A DNA stretch of 36,453 bases from Nitrospira sp. (lineage in GTDB: Bacteria; Nitrospirota; Nitrospiria; Nitrospirales; Nitrospiraceae). The position numbers and the translations under genes were made by a program. Every line of letters starts with the position of its first letter. The first letter of the stretch is position 1. Under the pieces are notes generated by a model. It saw only the letters and a program-made list of their open reading frames with translations, had not been told where the DNA came from and did not search any database. This document shows, piece after piece, positions 1 through 8,267 of the stretch. Location of the stretch: contig SWDM01000012.1 of assembly GCA_005116835.1 (NCBI GenBank), forward strand, positions 1 through 36,453, read 5' to 3'.

Positions 1-153
1 CTGAAAGCATCTAAGCGAGAAGCGTGCCTCAAGATAAGCTCTCCCGGGGTGTATGCCCCCTAAAGACCACTTGTAGACTACGAGTTTGATAGGCTGGGTG
101 TGGAAGGCCAGTGATGGCTGTAGCTGACCAGTACTAATCGGTCGTGAGGTTTA
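1..153 (+). rRNA. rrl: 23S ribosomal RNA, 3' end (partial)
   Basis: The sequence ends with the conserved bacterial 23S 3' terminus (GTACTAATCGGTCGTGAGG, about 131-149) and carries the domain VI block beginning CTGAAAGCATCTAAGCG at the window edge. The gene is cut by the window start. The exact 3' end is uncertain by a few bases. No tRNA lies between it and the 5S gene. Confidence 0.95.
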
Positions 154-222
154 ACATCATCATCTTTGCTCCTGATAGACATGGTCTCACACGCGCATAC
201 ACGCGCGAGTGTTGAGTTGAAA

Positions 223-258
223 GTTCTGAGTGCTGAGTGATAACTCACAACCCAGAAC
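223..258. repeat. Inverted repeat in the 23S-5S spacer
   Basis: GTTCTG at 223-228 pairs with CAGAAC at 253-258, and GTGCTGAGT-type words lie between and just after them (also 'actcagtactca' at 264-275). The same CTGAGTGCTGAGT vocabulary recurs before the dehydrogenase near 34.92-34.99 kb, so this is a degenerate dispersed intergenic repeat. It may act in rRNA processing here, but that is inference. Confidence 0.5.
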
Positions 259-283
259 TTCGAACTCAGTACTCAAAGGAAGT

Positions 284-400
<117 letters not shown>

Positions 401-409
401 TTATAAAAG

Positions 410-448
410 GCCGGTCAGGTTGCAAAACCTGACCGGCTTTTTCTTTTC
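410..448 (+). terminator. rRNA operon terminator
   Basis: A perfect 11-bp stem (GCCGGTCAGGT at 410-420 and ACCTGACCGGC at 427-437) with a 6-nt loop is followed at once by a T-rich tract (438-448). It lies 10 bp after the 5S gene. This is a textbook intrinsic terminator. Confidence 0.95.
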
Positions 449-987
449 TAGCAGGCTGCGTGAAATCACGGCATACGCATAAAGTCACGCTGAAGTCTCA
501 CGTCGAGTCTGGCCCGGCACACACCAGATGAGGCCTATGCCGTGATGCTGCAGACGGGTAAGCGGGCCGCGTAAGTAGCAGCCGAGACGCCATTGAACAA
601 TCTTGGGCCGCGGTTCAACCGAATGGGACCACTTCTCATTCTGGTCTGTCGGTCTGTCTCGTCTCTTTCGTTCATCGAATCAACTTAACTGGCTGGATTG
701 AACGAACTAGCCTGCCCAGCTCGCCGCCGCTGGCTTGGCAATATTATCTGATCGAGCTCATGTGATGCCGTTCATAATCCGATTCGGGAATGGTGTCCGA
801 TGTGTATTCGAACAAATCTTTGCGTGAGCTTATAAGGTGTGACACACTAAAACCGTTTTCATGAGCTGTTCATTGAGGTTGTCTGGCCGGAAGATATCGT
901 AACTGAGACATTTTATGGGATTGAACGCTACTTTCCCTGACCCTGCTTAGATCTCCTCACTGCGATCCTATGAAAGGAATGATGACT
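449..987. other. Intergenic stretch before glnA, no gene seen
   Basis: About 540 bp between the rRNA terminator and the glutamine synthetase start. I see no convincing coding frame, tRNA or repeat. I looked for a sigma-54 type -24/-12 element (TGGC...TTGC) and found no good match, so the glnA promoter is not placed. The long leader leaves room for nitrogen-responsive control, but nothing in it proves this. Confidence 0.5.
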
Positions 988-2421
988 ATGTCCAAACCAC
1001 ATGATTTGAAGAGTTTTCTGGAAATTCCGTATGAAGAGCTGGAAGACATGAATCTCAAAGCGGCGCAACGGGCCGAGAAGGCCAGCATCAAAGAGTTGGA
1101 GCAGGAATATACGGCGTGGCTGAAAACGGAGAAACATATCAAGGCGGTGACCCTGTGTTTCTCGGATATCGAAGGCCGGCTCCACATGCTCGATTACGAC
1201 AAGAAGTTCCTCCTGGACTCGCTGGGGAATCTGACGTTTGACGGATCGTCCATCCGCGGGTTCACGCCCCAACATGAGTCGGATCTCCGCCTGGAAGTTG
1301 ACTGGTCGTCCATACGCTACTTTCCGGCCGATGTGATCGGGGCAGGGAAGGTGATTTTCTTTGCCTCCGTGTTAAATGGGGACCGCACCCCCTATCATAG
1401 CGATTTCCGCGGCATGCTGAAATCGTATACGAGAGACCTCAAGAAGAAGCAGGGCATGACCGCATATGCGGCCAGTGAGGTGGAAGGCTTTCTGGTGGCC
1501 GGGCAGAACGCCGAGCAAGCGTATGGGGAGAATGGGTTCAAGCTGATTTCCACTGGTGGGTACTACCACTCGCTCCCCATGGATACGCTTCGACAGTTTA
1601 TCGATACGTCTGCAGAGGCACAGCGGGCGCTGGGTTTCAAAAATGAAAAAGACCATCCGGAAGTCGCGCCCTCGCAATTCGAGATGAACTTTTCTTATGC
1701 GGAAGTGGTCCGCGCGGCAGATAATGTGCAGCTGTACAAGCTGATCTGTCGCCAAGTGGCCCGATCCATGGGGCACACGGCCACGTTCCTTCCGAAGCCA
1801 TTTGTCGGGATCAACGGGTCCGGCATGCATACCAACTTCTCATTGGGCAAGAACGGTAAAAATATTTTCTACGATGCGAAGGGAAAAGATGGTCTGTCGG
1901 ACGTGGCCTGGGACTTCATCCTCAAACTCCTGAACCATGCGCCCGAGATCTGTCTTGTGCTGAACCCGTCGGTGAATGCCTATCGCCGTCTGGATCCGCA
2001 TTTCGAGGCGCCGAACCAGATTAAGGTCTCGGCGATCGATCGCGGGTCGATGATCCGCATTCCGATGGCCAACGAAAAGACCGCGCGCATCGAAGTGCGC
2101 TCAGTCGCTCCCGATGCCAACCCCTACCTCGTGCTGTATACGATGCTGAAAACCGGCTTTGAAGGGCAACGCCTGGAAATAGACGAGACGATGGGCGCCC
2201 GTGTGCGATACCTGCCTTCCTATATCAATGATGCGATCGAGCTGTTTAAATCTTCGAAATTTATTGCGGACATTCTGGGTGAGGACAGCAAGCACAAGTA
2301 TGCGACATTCAAACAGGCGGTGGCGGATCGCTCACCGAAAGAACTGGGGACGGTGGTGAAGGCGTCGGAAGTGCTCTTTCACCACGAAGTCACCAATCAA
2401 CTACTCTGGAATCAGTTCTAG
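988..2421 (+). CDS. glnA: Glutamine synthetase, type I
   Basis: ATP-dependent condensation of glutamate and ammonia to glutamine, in the cytoplasm; in this family it acts as a dodecamer. Visible GS signatures are FDGSSIRGF (N-terminal beta-grasp), the metal-ligand pair in SEVEGFL, PEVAPSQFEMNF with two ligand glutamates, KPFVGINGSGMH with the ligand histidine, NPSVNAYRRL, and RIEVRSVAPDANPYL. In-frame ATGs occur at 970, 979, 982 and 988. AAAGGA at 973-978 sits 9 nt before the ATG at 988, so the last start is preferred (477 aa). The loop that carries the adenylylated tyrosine in enterobacterial GlnA (NLYDLP) is not visible, because the C-terminal region runs straight from the ATP site into short helices. 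Control by adenylylation is therefore doubtful. It is followed by a strong terminator, so it is monocistronic. Confidence 0.93.
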   Translation: MSKPHDLKSFLEIPYEELEDMNLKAAQRAEKASIKELEQEYTAWLKTEKHIKAVTLCFSDIEGRLHMLDYDKKFLLDSLGNLTFDGSSIRGFTPQHESDLRLEVDWSSIRYFPADVIGAGKVIFFASVLNGDRTPYHSDFRGMLKSYTRDLKKKQGMTAYAASEVEGFLVAGQNAEQAYGENGFKLISTGGYYHSLPMDTLRQFIDTSAEAQRALGFKNEKDHPEVAPSQFEMNFSYAEVVRAADNVQLYKLICRQVARSMGHTATFLPKPFVGINGSGMHTNFSLGKNGKNIFYDAKGKDGLSDVAWDFILKLLNHAPEICLVLNPSVNAYRRLDPHFEAPNQIKVSAIDRGSMIRIPMANEKTARIEVRSVAPDANPYLVLYTMLKTGFEGQRLEIDETMGARVRYLPSYINDAIELFKSSKFIADILGEDSKHKYATFKQAVADRSPKELGTVVKASEVLFHHEVTNQLLWNQF

Positions 2422-2448
2422 TCCGGAGCGCAGACGGTCCTTGCAGAG

Positions 2449-2489
2449 ACAAAGAAGGGGAGCAGGTAAATCCTGCTCCCCTTCTTTGT
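2449..2489 (+). terminator. Intrinsic terminator of glnA
   Basis: An 18-bp perfect stem (2449-2466 with 2472-2489; core GGGGAGCAGG/CCTGCTCCCC) and a 5-nt loop TAAAT. The 3' arm ends in TTCTTTGTT. It lies 28 bp after the glnA stop. A-rich 5' and T-rich 3' flanks let it work on both strands. Confidence 0.93.
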
Positions 2490-2653
2490 TCCCTATTGGG
2501 AAGAGATGGCTATTCGTATGCGATCTATCTTGTACCGTTCAAGTCTGAATCATTTATTGACGCCAACGGGTATGACAGGCTGGAGAGACTGGAGTCATTT
2601 TTATAAGATTGAAACTTTTGACTGCCGGGGTGTGCGGTTCGTGGGGCAGGTAG

Positions 2654-2785
2654 TTATGTATCCAGCAAAACATTCTCTTGTTTCTTGGCGTGGGCAGGAC
2701 GGTTGCGGCCGAGGAGGTCCAGCACAATGATCCACATGAGCCCGGCCAGTCCGAGAAGCAATGTTCCGACTATTGCCTGTGTCAT
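2654..2785 (-). CDS. Small single-pass membrane protein (43 aa)
   Basis: I do not recognise the family. The ATG at 2785 is preceded on the minus strand by GGGAG seven bases upstream. The reading frame gives a 43-residue peptide: a short polar N-terminus (MTQAIVG), one hydrophobic helix of about 18 residues (LLLGLAGLMWIIVLDLL), then a basic and polar tail (GRNRPAHAKKQ). The frame is open further upstream, but the ribosome site fixes this start. A cytoplasmic C-terminus is expected from the positive charges. The gene stands alone between glnA and the 3.1 kb gene. Composition and the good ribosome site argue for a real small protein, but nothing shows its role. Confidence 0.5.
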   Translation of the reverse strand: MTQAIVGTLLLGLAGLMWIIVLDLLGRNRPAHAKKQENVLLDT

Positions 2786-3067
2786 GTGGAGTCTCCCTTC
2801 ATTGAAAGATTTGTCGTAGACAGAACCTGTATCCAGCAAGCGACGTACCTAACCTCACAGGCGCTTGCTCCCTGTTAAGCCGTTGATTTTTAAATGAATT
2901 TCAAGATCCAAGATCTTGTATGGAAGTCGAAGCGCCGGCGATTTCACGTAACAAAGGGACAAATATTGACAGTTTCTCTGCTCCCTTCCTGCTTCGGTAT
3001 TTGTCGATTCAACTGGAGTCCGGTAAGAAAGGAGTTGAACATGGTCAGAACCATGGACGGAAACCGT

Positions 3068-3850
3068 TCAGGCCGCTGGAAGAGGCTCGGCTGGTCGTGT
3101 GGCGTTCTTCAGGTGGGACTTCTTGTTCTTCATGAGACTGATCTGTTTCTCCGTGGGTGCATAGGGGCGCGGCGTTCTGTCCCTGTAACGTTTCTCAAAC
3201 TGCTCGATGAGCTGAAGCGCTTCCACCGTGCGCTCCTGCCCGATCATGAGATCTACGAGGCGTAAATACGTCGGCACGAGGAGCGGCATATGCCGAACCT
3301 CCTTGGCATGTTCAAGTGTATGGAGATACTTGTCCATAGCAATGGTTGGGTTTGAGCAATCTCCCAACACCGCTTCCAATATATAGATGCCCAACCGATC
3401 TGTGTTGGCGCTGATGCTCCGTTCCCAGGGACCAAGGACCATCTCCCCTAATTCATCCTGGCTCAACTGTATCGGTTCACGCTTGCGGGATGATTGTAAT
3501 CGTGTGACGATCCGTTCCGCTTCTGGCCACGCGCCGTACAAGCCGACGAGAAAGCCGATGCAGCGCGCAGGCGTGTTACACGTTCCCTTGATCGGTGAGA
3601 ACTGACGCGTCATCACCTCGCTCGGAGGGAATACTGTTGCGTGAGCTGTGCGGCACACCTCGCAGGCCTGTCGATCGTCAGCTACGACATAGACATACAT
3701 ACGGATGCCCGATCGGTCGAAAATATCGATCGCGAGAATTCGTCCCTTCATCGTTTGGATTTGATAGTACTGCCAAAGGACAAGTAGCCCGAAAATTCCC
3801 AGCAAGTAGGGAAGGAAGTCAGGCAGAAGGATGCTGCTTGAGATTTCCAT
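3068..3850 (-). CDS. Membrane-anchored hypothetical protein with CxxC and paired cysteines
   Basis: About 260 aa. One N-terminal membrane helix (LLPDFLPYLLGIFGLLVLWQYY) is followed by a soluble part. The soluble part has a cysteine cluster (CEVCRTAH, then TCNTPARC about 25 residues later) that could bind zinc or form disulfides, then an alpha-helical C-terminal half that looks TPR-like (YLHTLEHAKEV, YLRLVDLMIGQERTVEALQLIEQF). The C-cluster layout (CxxC, a proline-rich loop, then C...C) recalls the small zinc site of Mu F-type domains, but the match is weak. The start is uncertain: an in-frame GTG at 3877 adds nine residues, and neither start has a strong ribosome site. Single gene, no operon partner. 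Confidence 0.7.
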   Translation of the reverse strand: MEISSSILLPDFLPYLLGIFGLLVLWQYYQIQTMKGRILAIDIFDRSGIRMYVYVVADDRQACEVCRTAHATVFPPSEVMTRQFSPIKGTCNTPARCIGFLVGLYGAWPEAERIVTRLQSSRKREPIQLSQDELGEMVLGPWERSISANTDRLGIYILEAVLGDCSNPTIAMDKYLHTLEHAKEVRHMPLLVPTYLRLVDLMIGQERTVEALQLIEQFEKRYRDRTPRPYAPTEKQISLMKNKKSHLKNATRPAEPLPAA

Positions 3851-4028
3851 AGACCTGGCGCGATAAAAAGTCAGCACACTGCGGTTAATTAGGAAAATTA
3901 TAACGAAGAAATCTCAACCAATCTATGAATAGATGGGTTTCTATATCAAAGAGCGATGGCCTGGGCCATGGTTGAGTCGTGTAGAAAGCGAGGTGAGTTG
4001 TATGGCGTGATCATTCTCGCACGGAGAG

Positions 4029-4502
4029 TTAGGGATTTTTGAGTTTCCATTCCCTGGCCCGCTTGTGCGCTTCGGCTATCTGGGCTGGCGTCATCTGTTT
4101 GGCGAGATCATCGCGATAGACCGCTGCGCCGACATGTCCGTTTCCTGCCGCCAGGTTATACCACATATGTGCCTGGACTAAGTCTACTGGGGTTCCTTGG
4201 CCAAAGGCATACTGCATGCCGAGATAGAACTGCGCCCTGTTTTCCTTCTGTGCCGCGGCTTTTTCGTACCACTGGCGCGCTTTTGTATAATCCCGTGGGA
4301 CGTCGTCTCCATTTTCATGTAGCAAACCGATGGAGAACTGCGCTCGTGCATCACCCTGTTCGGCAAGCGGTCGCCACTCACGCAAGGCGGTGGCGTAATC
4401 TCCACGGGTATTGGCATCCAAGCCGGCTTGATAGTCCGCCCATGCGGGCGCGGCAAGGCTGATGATCGACAGCAGGAGGGCGATGGAGTATCGAGATATC
4501 AT
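4029..4502 (-). CDS. Exported Sel1-repeat (SLR) protein
   Basis: A 157-aa protein starting MISRYSIALLLSIISLAAPAWA, a clear Sec signal peptide with an AWA-D cleavage site, so periplasmic. The mature part has about three Sel1-like repeats: YATALREWRPLAEQGDARAQ, then YTKARQWYEKAAAQKENRAQ, then LVQAHMWYNLAAGNGH, with the usual A-x-x-x-LG-x-x-Y-x-x-G spacing. Sel1 proteins are helical-hairpin scaffolds for protein-protein contacts; the partner here is unknown. A GTG at 4529 could add nine residues, but the signal peptide fits the ATG at 4502 better. Apparently monocistronic. Confidence 0.8.
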   Translation of the reverse strand: MISRYSIALLLSIISLAAPAWADYQAGLDANTRGDYATALREWRPLAEQGDARAQFSIGLLHENGDDVPRDYTKARQWYEKAAAQKENRAQFYLGMQYAFGQGTPVDLVQAHMWYNLAAGNGHVGAAVYRDDLAKQMTPAQIAEAHKRAREWKLKNP

Positions 4503-4747
4503 AAAACAAGATCGCAGGGTTCTTGACACTGGAATGGACTGGCGTTGTATGAAACGGCGGAACTCTCAGAGAAACGATGGAATGGGCGAGTCTGGAAAAA
4601 CATGGAAGTTTATTTTAGGAAAGGTCTAGGGAAATCGCAAGGCAGGGCAGGGCCTCCTTCAGTTTCCGCTGGACGCATGCGTTGCGCTGCTAGAGGCAAT
4701 CAGTAGGCCATCCCACTCCCTGACGGTGCCCCATGGATGAGTAGCTG

Positions 4748-4957
4748 CTAGCTCACAACTGCAGTTTGTTTGATGGAGAAGACCCCGACCCCTCTTGTGA
4801 TGACGATCTTTCCTGCCCGGCTTAAGCGAGAGATCTCCTGATAGATATCGCTCGAATTGAACTCCGGAGAACTTGCCACCAAAGCGTCGAACTCACAGGT
4901 CTTGGAGCCTTGGAGTTGTTCGAGGATGCGATCGGTAATGGGCCTCTGCGTTGACAT
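4748..4957 (-). CDS. Small winged-helix-like protein, copy 1
   Basis: 69 aa, starting MSTQRPITDRILEQLQ. The start is set by AAGGAGG a few bases upstream (about 4963-4969 on the minus strand), although the frame stays open for another 59 codons. The layout (helix, CEFDALVASSPEF, a helix SSDIYQEISRLSRAGKI, then a strand pair VITRGVGVFSI) is that of a minimal winged helix: helix-turn-helix plus beta wing. A DNA-binding regulator is plausible. It is about 75% identical (52 of 69 residues) to the gene at 16551-16760. Differences cluster at the surface and the ends. Family name not recognised. Confidence 0.75.
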   Translation of the reverse strand: MSTQRPITDRILEQLQGSKTCEFDALVASSPEFNSSDIYQEISRLSRAGKIVITRGVGVFSIKQTAVVS

Positions 4958-5122
4958 GTGGATTCCTCCTTGCCGCGACGTGATCGTCTGGAAAAATATG
5001 CCGTGTATGCTACCGGCGTTGGAGCGGCGGAGACTGGGGAATCGGTCGCGTTGGGAAGGACATGAAGCGCGAGAGATGAGACAGTCGGCGTGGCTGAAAC
5101 GTCTTAATTGTGATGCTACGCG
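4958..5122 (-). promoter_or_regulatory. Conserved leader of the small winged-helix gene, copy 1
   Basis: The 165 bp upstream of the gene match 16761-16925 with about 17 differences and no gaps (about 90% identity), against about 75% for the encoded proteins. Two blocks are invariant: about 5019-5059 and about 5082-5106. The leader is open in the frame of the gene in both copies. However, the differences change about eight residues and the strong ribosome site is internal, so I read it as promoter/5' UTR. The transcript strand is C-rich with no strong hairpin. Confidence 0.55.
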
Positions 5123-5291
5123 CCCAGCGAGCACTCAGTCAAGGAGTCATCGCGATGCATGCAGCTGTCATCGTGCCAAGCGGGGGGATGCAAAACCAGA
5201 TGAATCGGTTCTCGGTTGTCCACGGCTGAGGGTTTCTCACTCAATTACTGTGGTTCATTGTTATGAACCTGCCCACTCTCGCACCCCTATC

Positions 5292-5315
5292 CCTTCCCCA
5301 TAATGTGGGGGAAGG
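5292..5315. repeat. Small GC hairpin
   Basis: CCTTCCCC (5292-5299) pairs with GGGGAAGG (5308-5315) across an 8-nt loop. The same CTCCCC...GGGG style of hairpin recurs at about 26.56 and 28.5-28.7 kb, so it is probably a dispersed repeat and not a terminator; there is no T tract. Confidence 0.45.
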
Positions 5316-5504
5316 TAAGAGAGAGGGACGAAGAATTGTCATGAATGAAGTGGGCTAGTAGAGAGCGGGCTGGCTGCAGCGGCACTTCTCCAGTTGGTAC
5401 TTCATACACGTCGAGTTTCCATTGCAATGGCATGGGTTATGCGTTAACCGAATTTAAAAAATAAGATGGTTGCGGTTGACATGATCTGTTGAAGAGGAGT
5501 AATG

Positions 5505-5618
5505 ATGAAACTGTTCGCACACTGGTTGACGTATCGTGTTTGGCAGAGTGTGCGACTCTCCGCATCGTCCCATCGAATCACTCCGAACCAAGGAGGAGGT
5601 GTAGATGGCAGACCTTAG
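5505..5618 (+). CDS. Possible 37-aa peptide
   Basis: The ATG at 5505 (or 5502) follows AGGAG at 5495-5499. It encodes MKLFAHWLTYRVWQ... ending at TAG 5616-5618. The peptide is basic with a hydrophobic start. Support is only the ribosome site. It overlaps the next tiny frame, so at most one may matter. Confidence 0.25.
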   Translation: MKLFAHWLTYRVWQSVRLSASSHRITPNQGGGVDGRP

Positions 5619-5649
5619 TCCACCGGATCACAACCGCCCGTCGAGTTAA
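5605..5649 (+). CDS. Possible 14-aa peptide behind a strong ribosome site
   Basis: AAGGAGGAGG at 5590-5599 stands five bases before the ATG at 5605. The frame is 14 codons (MADLSPPDHNRPSS) ending in TAA at 5647-5649. It could be a true micro-ORF, a leader peptide with nothing behind it, or the ribosome site of a decayed gene. Confidence 0.2.
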   Translation: MADLSPPDHNRPSS

Positions 5650-5877
5650 GAGCGAGGCTCCTCGTCGGTCACGCTAAGTGCTTCTCCATCGGCTGTCGCC
5701 TTCCCGCGTATGGGAATACATACTGATGAGCCATTGTGGAGAAGCAGAGTAGGCGTGAAAAGCATAGGCGTCTGGGACTAATCGCATCATCCCGACGAGC
5801 CGCCTTTCAACTCATCCCTCGCACGGGTATTCTGGATCAGCGCACGATAGATTTTTCTGGCGTCATAAGCGCCACAT

Positions 5878-5913
5878 ACGGGTGACCTTTCACATGAGTG
5901 ATTGGTCACCCGT
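5878..5913. repeat. Perfect 10-bp inverted repeat
   Basis: ACGGGTGACC (5878-5887) and GGTCACCCGT (5904-5913) with a 16-nt loop. No run of T follows on either strand, so a terminator is unlikely. It could be an operator or an RNA hairpin. It stands in a gene-free region with no obvious target. Confidence 0.45.
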
Positions 5914-6110
5914 GCTGTTTCAAGACGTAAGGCAAGAGGTTTTCTTGAAGCTCCTGATCTGAGTGTGGCGTCGTGTGTTTCGTACATCGAATCAGAAGGC
6001 TGAAATATAGTACAGAAGCCAGACGAACCTGTTTTCAGCCACGATCGAGATGTGGGGCAATGACGGACGAGTGAAGTGAAGATGAGGAGTCAGGGGGACT
6101 CCCATGCCTG

Positions 6111-7166
6111 TCAGTGGCCCAGCCTAATCTGGGTGAAAACACCACTATGGTCGGACACAGCTGGTTCTGCAGGACTAATAGGACCAGTCATCGCGTTGCC
6201 TGGGTTGAAGACAACGTTACTCCTGTCCACGGTGTTCGCGCCACGGAGGAACAGATAGTCCACTCTGGTCGGCTTTGAGAAGTCTGCTCCTGTTTGCCTA
6301 TCGATCAGACCTTGTAAGGGGCTGACTCCGTCCGTGCAGTGGATGTCCGGTACTCCATTTCTGCAGAGGGTTCCTGGCTCCTCGGAAAACTTGGCTTTCC
6401 GATACTCTGCGTAACTGTCTCGAAAGCCACCGTTCATGATGGTTTCATAGACGGATTGCTCCGCTGGTCCTTTCACGGAGTCGAGATTAAAGTCTCCCCC
6501 AATGACAGCATGACTGCTAGAGGCCACTGCTTCGACCTGTTGTACGAAACCCAAGAGCCCATCCACTTGCCGTCGGAGTGCTTCGACTGAACAGGCGGAA
6601 CAGAGATGGGTGTTATAGAAGTGGAGAATCCCGTATCCCGGGACGTTGATGTGAGCCGCCTGCACATTGCGGGTAATCTTCAAGTTAATTCCTTCGAAAA
6701 CCATCTCGGATTCGATCGGCAGGAATGTTGAGAAGTGTCGCGTGACGTGGCAGCGACTCAAGATCGCATTGGCGGTGGTCAGCACCAGGGGCACCCCCGT
6801 TTCCCACGCCACGTGGAGTTCGTACGGATCGGTGCTACGTTCATTTAGTACCAATTGCAAATCTCGAGCGCTATCAGAGGTGCCCAGCAGCGTGCGAATG
6901 CGATCGACATCGGTCATCACGGCTTCCTGCAACAAGAGCACGTGGACATTGTTCGTCACGGCAAACTGTGCGATATCGGCCCAGCTTTTCCTCCTCTCAG
7001 CAGCCGGAGTATCAAACGGCTGATTGAGCGTGAGGACGTTGAGCTGTCCGGTTAAAGCAATGTCTGCACATTCAGCAGAAAGGGCTGGCGGTCGCTTGGA
7101 GGCGCAGCCAGGAATGAACAATATCAACGACAGAAATATCCCAAGGTGACTCATACGAATACTCAT
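6111..7166 (-). CDS. Endonuclease/exonuclease/phosphatase (EEP) family lipoprotein
   Basis: 351 aa. An N-terminal signal with lipobox (LILFIPGC) predicts a lipoprotein outside the cytoplasm. The whole EEP active site is visible: LNVLTLN (metal-site Asn), LLLQEAV (Glu), HFYNTHL (His), VIGGDFNLDS (Asp and Asn), RVDYLFLRG (Asp), and AVSDHSGVF (general-base Asp-His). It should hydrolyse phosphodiester or phosphoester bonds with Mg2+. The substrate is unknown: extracellular nucleic acid, phospholipid (sphingomyelinase-like members exist) or inositol phosphates. The start at 7166 follows AAGGGGGAAACC; an earlier in-frame GTG at 7181 lies inside that ribosome site. Four or five cysteines in the mature part are typical of exported members. 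Confidence 0.85.
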   Translation of the reverse strand: MSIRMSHLGIFLSLILFIPGCASKRPPALSAECADIALTGQLNVLTLNQPFDTPAAERRKSWADIAQFAVTNNVHVLLLQEAVMTDVDRIRTLLGTSDSARDLQLVLNERSTDPYELHVAWETGVPLVLTTANAILSRCHVTRHFSTFLPIESEMVFEGINLKITRNVQAAHINVPGYGILHFYNTHLCSACSVEALRRQVDGLLGFVQQVEAVASSSHAVIGGDFNLDSVKGPAEQSVYETIMNGGFRDSYAEYRKAKFSEEPGTLCRNGVPDIHCTDGVSPLQGLIDRQTGADFSKPTRVDYLFLRGANTVDRSNVVFNPGNAMTGPISPAEPAVSDHSGVFTQIRLGH

Positions 7167-7279
7167 GGTTTCCCCCTTCACCTTTTCTCAAGTCGCCTGT
7201 GCTCCACTCCTTGAGGTGTCTGCGAACGTGGAATGATGTGATCTTTCCCCCTATGAACAGGCGGCGGGGGATAGGCTAC

Positions 7280-8005
7280 TCAACGTCGTCCATCGTACCA
7301 AACCGATAACTGCTTTTTGTCTTGTAATGTCCGGCGTGGGTGCAACAGGACTCGTAGGATCTGAGCGGTGATCTCCCGTGCGGAGTAGAGTGTCACTTTG
7401 CGTGCTGATGTCTCAAGTGGATGTTTTCTCAATATGATGAATTGAAGGCCGCGCTCTCGCCCCCATCGCTTGAGTTGCTTACTCAAACGTATTTCCTCGG
7501 CAGCGTAGAGCTCCTGGGTGAAACCACCGACGTCGCGAAAGGCATCGCTGCGACAAACCAGCAGGGCACCAGATGCCCAGTGAAACAGAATCGACGCTCC
7601 CATCCACAGCTGCAAGATCGAGTTTGCCCACCATGGGATTCCCTGCATGCGAAGTGTACAGCCACAACCCACGCTCCTCCCGTCTTCAATCGCCCGCAAG
7701 ATATCGGCAAGCAACCCAGGATTTAAGACACTGTCGGCGTCCAGAAACAGCAACCAATCTCCTGTCGCCTGAGCTGCGCCGGTATTGCGCGCTCGACCGA
7801 TCTGATTGATCGGTTCAAACACAACCTGGGCCCCTGCCTGCCTTGCGAGATGGGCCGTGTTGTCGGTTGAATTGTTGTCGACCACGATAATCTCTGAAGT
7901 GGAACCAGCCGCGCGGTTGGCGGCGAGTGATACGGAAATCGACCGCAGACAGCGTTCAATTAGACGCTCTTCATTGAACGCTGGAATAATTATCGAGAGA
8001 TGCAT
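7280..8005 (-). CDS. Glycosyltransferase, GT2 family
   Basis: 241 aa. Starts MHLSIIIPAFNEERLIERCL, the classic GT-A opening. EIIVVDNNSTDNT binds the nucleotide sugar, and LLFLDADS is the DxD-type metal site. IGRARNTGAAQATGDW and a later GGFTQELYAAEEIRL (acceptor-side ED-type motif) complete the fold. It transfers a sugar from an activated donor to an unknown acceptor. One hydrophobic stretch (ILQLWMGASILFHWASGALLV) may dip into the membrane. It is flanked by unrelated genes, so it gives no hint of a polysaccharide cluster. Confidence 0.85.
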   Translation of the reverse strand: MHLSIIIPAFNEERLIERCLRSISVSLAANRAAGSTSEIIVVDNNSTDNTAHLARQAGAQVVFEPINQIGRARNTGAAQATGDWLLFLDADSVLNPGLLADILRAIEDGRSVGCGCTLRMQGIPWWANSILQLWMGASILFHWASGALLVCRSDAFRDVGGFTQELYAAEEIRLSKQLKRWGRERGLQFIILRKHPLETSARKVTLYSAREITAQILRVLLHPRRTLQDKKQLSVWYDGRR

Positions 8006-8267
8006 GAGAAAAATAGATTCTGGTTTGTGTATGGAGTCGAAACTGGCATGTAGTGACGGCGGATGTGTTCACTCCCTCGTTACTTGAACTCCTCAATAGG
8101 ATAGACCAGATAGATCAAAGAAACCAGCTATGCCGATACGAGCCATGAAGGGCCATGGGAAGCGAGGGTTGCAGCGGAAGGAAGAGAGGGTGAGGAGGCG
8201 GATGGACATTGCACATCGGATCGGTATCTGTTGCGAGCGGTTCGACAGAGTTCGTTTGCGGTTGGGG

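Larger units (their letters stand above)
5123..6110. other. Long gene-poor stretch
   Basis: Almost 1 kb without a clear gene. It holds two hairpins (5292-5315 and 5878-5913) and two very short frames with good ribosome sites (5505-5618 and 5605-5649), all listed separately. Otherwise nothing recognisable. Confidence 0.5.

Noticed and set aside
4958-5134. N-terminal extension of the small winged-helix protein, open in both copies
   Set aside because: Differences between copies change about eight residues, and a strong Shine-Dalgarno stands just before the internal ATG.
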